Origin: Baffinella frigidus
Lineage: Eukaryota > Cryptophyceae > Cryptomonadales > Baffinellaceae
Length of the DNA stretch: 18,672 nt
Direction: 5' to 3'
Assembly (NCBI GenBank): GCA_026770585.1
Contig: MU646706.1
Location: 17,525 to 36,196, forward strand
Below the pieces are notes generated by a model, which saw only the letters and a program-made list of their open reading frames with translations, did no database searches and was not told where the DNA came from. The position numbers and the translations under genes were made by a program. This document shows positions 13,240 through 18,672 of this stretch, one piece after another; within the stretch, counting starts at the first letter, position 1; the number at the start of each line of letters is the position of its first letter.

Positions 13240-13531
13240 GGCAGGTGGACCGCAATACGTGGATCATGTACAGATCACTCTCTCCGGCCGCACCAGACTC
13301 ATCATGCCATCAAATCGAACCTGGAGCTTGCCATTTCCTTCGGCAAGGGTCTCGAATTTCGAGGCTCTGTTCGAAGATTGGAAGATCCAGAGCATGTATT
13401 TCTTCATAAATAAGAACATGCCACCGACCTTTTCCCCTGTGTTTCTTGTATTTTAAGAACGTGCCACCGACCTTTTCCGAACAAAAACAGAAGCAGACTT
13501 CCCCGCCCGGTGCCCAGGAGTTGTCGGGGCG
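13240..13531. other. Unassigned stretch with a 43-bp-period tandem pair
   Basis: Contains TAAGAACATGCCACCGACCT with TTTCC twice (13411-13435, 13454-13478). Plus-strand 13305-13400 is open in a protein-like frame (IKSNLELAISFGKGLEFRG), and so are two others. The minus-strand frame 13676-13404 is open for 90 codons. None shows a known domain or splice context that decides between them. Confidence 0.4.
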
Positions 13532-13571
13532 TACTGTAGACCAGAAGACACAGGTCTTCTGGTCTCCAGTA
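13532..13571. repeat. Hairpin with 18-bp arms, one mismatch, 4-nt loop
   Basis: TACTGTAGACCAGAAGAC, acag, GTCTTCTGGTCTCCAGTA. The inner 12 bp are perfect. Nearby are a perfect palindrome TCTAGACGTCTAGA (13615-13628) and a direct repeat ATGCCCAGACCTGTC (13628 and 13651). Confidence 0.9.
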
Positions 13572-13732
13572 GTTGGCCTCGTCTATCAAATAACATGTGA
13601 TCAACGCCACGCCTTCTAGACGTCTAGATGCCCAGACCTGTCCGACAGTCTGAATGCCCAGACCTGTCGCTTCCATTTTTGATTCCTCATGTTTGTGATC
13701 TCTCAGTTCCTCAAGGAGGTTGGTCCGTCAGG

Positions 13733-14105
13733 TCCTTTAGGTTTCGATTTCTCCCAACATGAACACGCCTTCAGACAGCGGGTATGGCTATTTCGTGACT
13801 GGCGGCTCTTCAGGAAACCCAAAGGTTAGAGCCGCAGCGCTTCCTTCTCGTGTGTGAGTGTGAATGAATGTACAGAAAACCCAAATATGGCACTGCTGGG
13901 GTCAGAAATCCGTCAACACCCAGGGCTCCCGCTCACTAGGAGAGATGTCTAAAGTAGGGGCAGGCGAGTTTTTGCTTTCGTGTTGTGGGCCATTGGTATC
14001 GGCTCCAACAGGGGGAGAGGCGAGGTTTATCCAGTTGACATACAAGACCCCTTTACGCGAGAATGAGAGGTGGGACGAGACCAGAGGGCTCTCTGGAGCA
14101 AAGCC
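13733..14105. repeat. Dispersed repeat D/E, long copy
   Basis: TTTCTCCCAACATGAACACG and CCTTCAGACAG near 13751 match 14561-14600. GAGTTTTTGCTTTCGTG with GCCATTGG and ATCGGCTCCAACA (13968-14011) matches 14609-14654. The two parts are adjacent in the short copy but about 170 bp apart here, so one copy carries an insertion or the other a deletion. 14010-14095 also matches 9585-9690. Confidence 0.65.
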
Positions 14106-14121
14106 AGGGGGGAAGTCTCAA

Positions 14122-14153
14122 AAAGTAGGCGACAGGGTCCCGTCGCCTACTTT
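14122..14153. repeat. Perfect hairpin, 12-bp arms, 8-nt loop
   Basis: AAAGTAGGCGAC, agggtccc, GTCGCCTACTTT. It lies just downstream of the long D/E repeat copy. Confidence 0.9.
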
Positions 14154-14529
14154 GGAGCTATTTCCCTCTCAAAAGGCAATTTCTGCCCCACGTACGTGAC
14201 CAAAATTCGTCAACAGGTAACCCATCAATACTTGTAGTGTCCACGCCAGGTTACAAGTGGGAATTTAATTTTACTACACGCATACAGTCGATTCTCACCC
14301 GATCATCGCGTGTGGTAAAGTCGGGGATTAACGGAATTAACGGAAGGCAAACTAATTTAGTAACCCGAAGCGTTTAGGGTTCAGGGTTGAGGTTTGAGGG
14401 TTGAGAGTTTATGGTTTTCTTGGACACGGCAGGTTAGAATTTGAGGCTGCGACGCTTCATCTTGCTCTAATTTAGTGCCCACAACCACCTCGAGTCTTAG
14501 AGTGCATCCTTTAGACGCATGTCTTGACA
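14154..14529. other. No gene seen; short telomere-like stretch at 14372-14416
   Basis: GTTTAGGGTTCAGGGTTGAG and degenerate units on the plus strand at 14372-14416. TTTTACTACACGC at 14268 resembles the arm end of the foldback element at 3224-3376. ACGGAATTAACGGAA is a short tandem. Otherwise nothing is recognised. Confidence 0.5.
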
Positions 14530-14660
14530 AGTTCCTTCAGGTTTAGAGGTTGGTCTTTTTGGGTTTCTCGAAACATGAACATGACTTCAGACTGGGTGGT
14601 TATGGCACGAGTTTTTGCTTTCGTGGTGTGAGCCATTGGCATCGGCTCCAACACGATTGG
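14530..14660. repeat. Dispersed repeat D/E, short copy
   Basis: The same two segments as in 13733-14011, but contiguous: AACATGAACATGACTTCAGA, then GCACGAGTTTTTGCTTTCGT, then CATTGGCATCGGCTCCAACA. Confidence 0.65.
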
Positions 14661-14699
14661 ATGCTCAAGCAGATTCACTGCAGATTTAGTGACCTGCAT

Positions 14700-14769
14700 C
14701 CTTTAGGTTCTTTAGGTTCTTCGAGCTCCCAACACAGGCGGTCACTGGAACTTGTTCTGCAGAAAAGCC
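14700..14769 (-). repeat. Dispersed repeat family A, copy c
   Basis: Minus-strand reading AFLQNKFQ and then a stop (TGA where other copies have TGT), followed by CCGCCTGTGTTGGGAGCTCG and AAGAACCTAAAG. The frame is broken by one base change. Confidence 0.8.
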
Positions 14770-14993
14770 ATAATATCAGCCTCCCCAGTGCAGAGAATCG
14801 CAGCAGAAACCGGCTATTGAACCTAAAGGGTACCTATTGGAGCAATTGGAGCATTATTCAAGTGTGTCACAGTTACGCGACAGCACCTAGTCCCGAAGGT
14901 GAATGTGCATCGTAAGGTACGGCACCGGGGCTGGTCTTTGAGCTATAGCAGGTTTTGACACAGACAGTCCGTTTGACCCTTACTGGGCGAACA

Positions 14994-15054
14994 GGTCCTT
15001 TAGGTTCTTTGAGCTCCCAATATGGGCGGACACCGGAACCGGTTCTGCAGAAAT
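14994..15054 (-). repeat. Dispersed repeat family A, copy b
   Basis: Minus-strand reading FLQNRFRCPPILGAQRT then TAA. It differs from copy a mostly by conservative or synonymous changes. Confidence 0.85.
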
Positions 15055-15090
15055 CCAATTTCGTCAGTTCCTGCATGCTCATAACGGACC

Positions 15091-15220
15091 CCGTTCTGGT
15101 CAAAACTGCGGGGAAGTCCGACCTGATCCCCCGGCAGGTGACAACAGGGCTGGGGGTAACTCCTTTTTGGTAACGGAAACCGGGGCTCAAATCCGGTATC
15201 GGTCACCGGTCCTCGCGGGT
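15091..15220. repeat. Dispersed repeat B, copy 1
   Basis: Starts CCGTTCTGGTCAAAACTGCG and GGGAAGTCCGACCTGA, ends TATCGGTCACCGGTCCTCGC. About 90% identical to 15810-15933. Immediately followed by family A copy a and hairpin C. Confidence 0.9.
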
Positions 15221-15226
15221 CCTTGA

Positions 15227-15308
15227 GGTCCTTTAAGTTCTTCGAGCTCCCAACACAGGCGGACACCGGAACTTATTCTGCAAAACAGCCATGCTTCCTT
15301 TCGGATCA
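15227..15308 (-). repeat. Dispersed repeat family A, copy a (intact 19-codon frame, 15292-15233)
   Basis: Minus strand: TGATCCGAAAGGAAGC, then ATG and the frame MAVLQNKFRCPPVLGARRT followed by TAA. This is the clearest member. Across copies the differences in the frame are largely synonymous or conservative (TTG/CTG, AAT/AAC, ACT/ACC, Lys/Arg/Gln, Val/Ile/Met) and there are no indels. No promoter or known peptide family is recognised. It may be a repeat by origin rather than a gene. Confidence 0.7.
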
Positions 15309-15312
15309 CATG

Positions 15313-15339
15313 GGTTACCGCGGCGGTAACGCGGTAACC
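15313..15339. repeat. Hairpin C, copy 1 (perfect 10-bp arms)
   Basis: GGTTACCGCG, gcggtaa, CGCGGTAACC, followed by CGGTAACTCAAAAAATCGCG. The same unit recurs at 15934-15960. Confidence 0.9.
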
Positions 15340-15360
15340 GGTAACTCAAAAAATCGCGTT

Positions 15361-15809
15361 TCCCCCCTTGGGCGGTAACCCAGGGGTCAAGGGCCCTACC
15401 AGTAGGCGTCAAAGACTGCAAGCTGAAAGACACGATTACTCGAAAGACTCCTCGCGGCTCGGTTTCCCCTTGGCTGCCGGGGCGGAAGCTGCCCCGCACT
15501 GCGCTTCGGCATCGCTCATCTCGTGGGGCACTGGAGATGGTACCGATCGGGCTCAAATGGCTCCAAGTTTTGAAAGGTCACCCTTCTCTTGCGCGTCATT
15601 CCCGTCTCCCCCGAGGGGAGTCAGGCGTGCACCCATTTTGGTACATCGCTTGAGCGCCACGTCGGACCACTCGGAGAGATTGACTCGCCTGCCAAATTGG
15701 TAGCTGGGCCAAAAGGCTCAAGGACCAACAGTCACCTGGACAGTGACAAAAAGAGAGGGAGCCCTTTTGGTGCTTTGGTGCTTTGTATTACACTCACATC
15801 GAAGGCCAC
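15361..15809. other. Stretch between two B/C repeat units; no gene recognised
   Basis: GC-rich, with overlapping open frames on both strands (15368-15703 plus, and the tail of a minus frame) that show no domain and biased amino acid content. I cannot support a gene. Confidence 0.4.
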
Positions 15810-16055
15810 CCGTTCTGGTCAAAACTGCGGGGAAGTCCGACCTGATTCGGCAGGTGACAACAGGGCTGGGGGTAACTTTTTTTTGGTAATGGTGACCGGG
15901 GCTCAAATCGGGTATCGGTCACCGGTCCTCGCGGGTTACCGCGGAGGTAACGCGGTAACCGGTATCTTTAGGTCCTTTAGGTTCACACTTACTTTAGGTT
16001 TACTCAAAAATCGCGTTAGCCCGTTCTGGTCAAAACTGCGGGGAAGTCCGACCTG
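15810..16055. repeat. Dispersed repeats B (copy 2), C (copy 2) and B (partial copy 3)
   Basis: B at 15810-15933 contains an extra perfect stem, GGTGACCG (15891) with CGGTCACC (15916). Hairpin C follows at once at 15934-15960 (GGTTACCGCG, gaggtaa, CGCGGTAACC) and then TACTCAAAAATCGCGTTAG. A third B begins at 16021 and is lost after about 35 bp. The order B then C is the same as in the first unit, which carries family A between them. Confidence 0.85.
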
Positions 16056-16138
16056 GTTGCGGGATTCGTAAGAGAGGGCGGGAGTTCGGCGTTGACAGCC
16101 CTTCGCACGGACTTGTACAGGACTGTACAGACACACCC

Positions 16139-16702
16139 GTGCATCCCATCATCACACGGGGCCATTCGCCTGGGGCGATCATGCCCGCACGACGTGTCCG
16201 CAGGCTCGTGGCCACCTCCCTCCGATGTCTCGTCCTGGTCGCTACACTCCTCCCTTCCCGCGCATCTCTCAGCCCCTCGCCGGGAGAGTTCGTGTTGCGC
16301 TCGAACCTCTCCCCGAGGACGAGTGGGGGACCAACGCGTGCAGCGTCTTTGGAACTTCCTCCATCTCCCGGGGCTCCGGAAGGTCATGGGAGGTCTGGGC
16401 CTATGCCCATCCGTTCGCTGAGTCCCCCTTCTGAGGCGTCTGTACCGGAGCAAATTCGACGTGCAGAGGCCGCTGTGGTGGAGAGGAGGGAAGTGGCGCG
16501 AAAGGCGAACAACAAAATTCGGGGGAAGGAAGCCATTTGCCATTCCGAACGGGTGAGGCTACGGAGCGCCAAGGAGAAGGCAGAGCGAACCGCGAAGCTG
16601 GCGGATGATCGGGCGGCGGAGGCTGCGAAGCTGCGCGACCAGGCTGGCGACCTCCGCCGCGCCGCAGGCATTCTCCCTGCCGGCACCCCCCCCCCCTCGT
16701 GA
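16139..16702 (+). CDS. Unrecognised protein with possible signal sequence and charged helical C-terminus
   Basis: 187 codons from ATG 16139. A second start at 16181 gives MPARRVRRLVATSLRCLVLV, which resembles a signal or transit sequence (basic, then hydrophobic). The middle (about 45-105) is Pro/Ser/Gly-rich. Residues about 105-175 (PEQIRRAEAAVVERREVARK, later KEKAERTAKLADDRAAEAAK) form a long Glu/Lys/Arg/Ala helix of coiled-coil type. Third-position GC is moderate, weaker than in the cyclase exons. No known domain. The frame ends in GTPPPS, in a C-run. A GC donor after LRDQ (CAG then GCTGGC) could instead splice it to downstream coiled-coil exons. The minus strand is also open, so coding is likely but not certain. 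Confidence 0.5.
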   Translation: MHPIITRGHSPGAIMPARRVRRLVATSLRCLVLVATLLPSRASLSPSPGEFVLRSNLSPRTSGGPTRAASLELPPSPGAPEGHGRSGPMPIRSLSPPSEASVPEQIRRAEAAVVERREVARKANNKIRGKEAICHSERVRLRSAKEKAERTAKLADDRAAEAAKLRDQAGDLRRAAGILPAGTPPPS

Positions 16703-16999
16703 CGGATGGGAGCTTGTTCTGCCAGAGTGGAATCCCTGCCGACGTCCTGCGAACCAAGGGCAGCCAGCCCGCTCGCCCAAGTCAACTGTTCGCATCGTTT
16801 CGCCAACCCCCGACGTGTACTGATTGGTACCAGGGGTCGCCGATAACCGGCTCCCCCTCTCGGTAGCAACCCGGCTGGCCGCACCGAATCAACACCCTCC
16901 TTCCGAGAGCGTTCCGAGAGCGGGTGGAGCATTCTTCCCCACCACACACCGGGCCACTGCAAAGGCATTTTGTGAGTAACCCTCAAGTCATAGCCCATA
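16703..16999. other. No gene recognised
   Basis: GC-rich stretch after the 187-codon frame. It contains an 11-bp tandem (TTCCGAGAGCG, 16902-16923) and nothing else I can name. Confidence 0.5.
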
Positions 17000-17213
17000 G
17001 GTCCTACGGCAGGTAATACTGTTGGGACTTGGGGGGGTTCCTACGGATAAGGTAACGGAAAGTCGGCCCGAATCGGGCCGAAAATCCCTTCGGAGGCCAC
17101 TGTTTTCTTCCTCTCTATATGAAGGGATTCTTTTCTGGGATTCTGACCAATAATTGGTCAGGATATCCGTAGGAACAGCCTATGCCCCTACGGTATTGCC
17201 TACCGCAGGGTCC
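17000..17213. mobile_element. Palindrome-rich MITE-like element, about 214 bp
   Basis: Outer arms: GGTCCTACGGCAGGTAATAC (17000-17019) with the complement of 17193-17213, imperfect. Second pair: TTCCTACGGATA (17038-17049) with TATCCGTAGGAA (17164-17175), perfect. Third: AATCCCTTC (17083-17091) with GAAGGGATT (17121-17129). Between them are two perfect 9-1-9 palindromes at 17063-17081 (TCGGCCCGAATCGGGCCGA) and 17143-17161 (CTGACCAATAATTGGTCAG). Nested pairing over the whole length could form one branched foldback. No coding capacity. Confidence 0.8.
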
Positions 17214-17792
17214 CACGGATTATGCACTGATGGGGTATTCACGAAATCTCTTTGTTGTCCGCTGTGGGCTGTGTGGCTGTACCACTCTTGACTGTTGAGT
17301 GGTTGGGCTGGTTCTGAGCCTTCCCGGACTAGCTACCCTCTCGGTATCTACCCTGCTCGGTTCAGTCAACAGCTTGGTTTCAGTCAACAACCGCGGGTCG
17401 AGTGAGAGAGAGTCTCTCTGGAAAGAGGTGCGGACAGCTCACCGCCCCGTGGACGACTCATGTTAGTCAAATTCACGAGAGTGCTGTTCAAATGAAAACC
17501 TCCAAGTCCAATGTGTGGGACCCTGGACCCCGCTGAAGCGTGTTGAGTCAACAGGCGCGGGTCCAGTCTACAGCGGTGTGTTGAGTGAAGAGGGAGTGGG
17601 TGGGTTGTGTTGGTGGGTCGAGGGGTCGCAGTTTGCGTGGCTTGTCATTGACGACTGACGCTGACAGGGGCACTAGCGAGGAGGTTGGCGCGTTGACAGC
17701 GTCGCGAGACCACACACCGCTCACCTGTGTACCAACTTGAGTGCGTCTTTCTACACCCCCCCTCTATTACTATCGTAGCTGGTACAAAGGGG
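17214..17792. other. No gene recognised
   Basis: Contains repeated CAGTCAACA motifs (17364, 17383, also GAGTCAACAGG at 17545) and short GA runs. No convincing exon or element. Confidence 0.5.
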
Positions 17793-18051
17793 TCGAGTCG
17801 ATGGACGCACGTCCGTATTCCGGACAGCAACACTCGTTTTCAATTTAGTACCAGGAATGAAAATCCTGGTGACCATCGAGTCGATGGACGCACGGCTAAA
17901 AATACCGCACAAATGTAATATATGATTTTAAAACATTGTTGTGATTTCAGGGTCCGTCCCCATGATGACGTTCGAGAATCACGATCTGAGCATCGTCGTT
18001 CTATTATCAACACGTCCACAAAAAACAACCTTTTCGTGCATGGGGACGGAC
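17793..18051. repeat. Direct repeat pair followed by a 13-bp inverted repeat
   Basis: TCGAGTCGATGGACGCACG at 17793-17811 and 17876-17894 flank a small stem ACCAGGA, atgaaaa, TCCTGGT (17850-17870). Then GTCCGTCCCCATG (17952-17964) and CATGGGGACGGAC (18039-18051) form a perfect 13-bp inverted repeat around 74 bp. These may be two short non-autonomous elements. Confidence 0.75.
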
Positions 18052-18167
18052 GCGATCGATTCACGGATCAAGTGACCTTTTAAAGTTTACACGTGACTCA
18101 TCTGCGACCCTCTTACGAGACCTTTTATAATACTTGTACATGATTTAGACAGGTGTTTGGTGCACAG

Positions 18168-18266
18168 CCCAGCGTCGCGTGGGAGGTTCTCTGGCACCTC
18201 ATCTCATAACCTGTGCTGGCAGCGTCGCGCGAGCCTCTCTGACATCCTCATAACCTGTGCTGGCAG
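18168..18266. repeat. 44-bp-period tandem repeat ending in a splice acceptor
   Basis: CTCATAACCTGTGCTGGCAG with CG at 18203-18224 and 18247-18268, with a more diverged unit before (AGCGTCGCGTGGGAGG). The last copy ends in CTGGCAG, the acceptor of the next exon, so the acceptor region itself is duplicated. Confidence 0.8.
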
Positions 18267-18322
18267 CGGCGCTCGAGCTGGAGGGGAACCGCGACACCCT
18301 CGAGATCGCTCAGCTCAAGGAG
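18267..18322 (+). CDS. Coiled-coil exon ALELEGNRDTLEIAQLKE
   Basis: A 56-nt exon: two bases, then 18 codons ALELEGNRDTLEIAQLKE. The acceptor is TGTGCTGGCAG and the donor GAG then GTAGCC, phase 0. 17 of 18 third positions are G or C. Leu/Ile/Ala spacing and charged residues suggest a coiled coil. It joins in phase to the exon at 18490. It may belong with the 187-codon frame upstream (also plus strand, also helical), but the connecting exons are not seen. Confidence 0.6.
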
Positions 18323-18471
18323 GTAGCCTAAACCCTAACCCCCAAACCCCAAACCCTAAACCCTAAACCCTAAACCCTAAACCCTATACCCTAAACCCTA
18401 AACCCTCAACCCTAAACCCTAGCCCCTGCACCCTAAAACCCAACCCCCAAACCCTGAACCCCAACCCTAAG
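18323..18471. repeat. CCCTAAA-repeat intron
   Basis: Between the GTAGCC donor and the next exon the sequence is almost entirely CCCTAAA, CCCCAAA and CCCTGAA units on the plus strand. The coiled-coil reading resumes after it, so the array occupies an intron. It reads CCCTAAA in the sense strand, as in the minus-strand cyclase gene. Confidence 0.85.
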
Positions 18472-18489
18472 CTCTCAACGGTACACAAG

Positions 18490-18567
18490 GTGGCGAAGCG
18501 GGCATCAGAGGAGGCAGGCGAGTGGGAGAGAGAGCTGCGCACCCTCCGCTCTTCCGCGCGTCTCAAG
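18490..18567 (+). CDS. Coiled-coil exon VAKRASEEAGEWERELRTLR
   Basis: A 78-nt, 26-codon exon VAKRASEEAGEWEREL then RTLRSSARLK. The acceptor is ACACAAG at 18483-18489. An earlier AG at 18470-18471 keeps the frame and would add LSTVHK. The donor is AAG then GTCTCC. Phase 0 on both sides matches the previous exon. Glu/Arg-rich helix. The gene probably continues past the right edge. Family unknown: generic coiled coils do not identify a protein. Confidence 0.6.
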
Positions 18568-18672
18568 GTCTCCCTCCACCACCACCGGGGACAGCCCTCA
18601 TGTACTCGCGCTAGTAATGATATGAGATGCTCGAACCGCTCGCGTTTGGTCCCCCCCCCCCCCTAACCCTCC
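18568..18672. other. Right edge: intron start, C-run and telomere-like CCCTAA
   Basis: After the putative donor the sequence shows no exon. It ends in a run of about 14 C followed by CTAACCCTCC, the possible beginning of another CCCTAA-type array. Confidence 0.5.

Noticed and set aside
15091-15220. Repeat B as a tRNA or tRNA-derived SINE
   Set aside because: Only a weak B-box-like GGGGCTCAAATCC; no convincing A box, cloverleaf or tail.
14873-15906. Minus-strand frames sharing 'RSDFPAVLTRTG'
   Set aside because: The shared peptide is the translation of repeat B. Its third copy breaks off and no coding constraint is seen.

Overview
The window looks like nuclear DNA of an intron-rich, GC-rich protist, most likely a unicellular green alga of the prasinophyte type. 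The reasons are plant-type telomere-like repeats (TTTAGGG and variants), small exons with strongly GC-biased third codon positions, and class III cyclase wording ('YKYQHVGDTYL', 'CPRGALP') that I associate with algal enzymes. The species is an inference. No tRNA, rRNA, CRISPR array or bacterial-type gene is visible. Most long open frames here are artefacts of (GA)n, (CT)n, (CA)n or telomere-like repeats.

Region 1 (about 59 to 10570, minus strand) reads as one split gene running off the left edge: a multi-pass membrane protein with a class III nucleotidyl cyclase domain. The first exon (10570-10094) encodes a Ser-rich cytosolic head with two RRVS sites. Exons at 10009-9902, 9578-9498, 8026-7930, 6924-6877, 6228-6155, 6053-6003 and 5654-5602 encode membrane segments and a loop. 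Exons at 3730-3652, 2898-2827, 2191-2129, 1582-1484 and 133-59 encode a helical linker and the cyclase core. The last five join in one reading frame, which is the strongest evidence. The link from the N-terminal exons to the cyclase exons is inferred from strand, order and topology. Introns hold microsatellites, MITE-like inverted repeats and telomere-like arrays.

Region 2 (10571 to about 16100) has no confidently recognised gene. It is a mosaic of dispersed repeats: an 80-90 bp family carrying a 19-codon frame, composite B/C repeats, tandem duplications of 92 and about 130 bp, and several perfect hairpins with 10-13 bp arms.

Region 3 (16139 to 18672, plus strand) holds an unrecognised 187-residue frame with a charged helical C-terminus, a palindrome-rich MITE-like element (17000-17213), and two phase-matched coiled-coil exons (18267-18322 and 18490-18567). 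These exons are separated by an intron made of CCCTAAA repeats.

The main general observation is that in both genes the long telomere-like arrays lie in introns and read CCCTAAA in the sense strand. In that direction the array contains neither GT nor AG and repeats a branch-site-like CTAA. Intron boundaries are often accompanied by partial copies of the neighbouring exon end.
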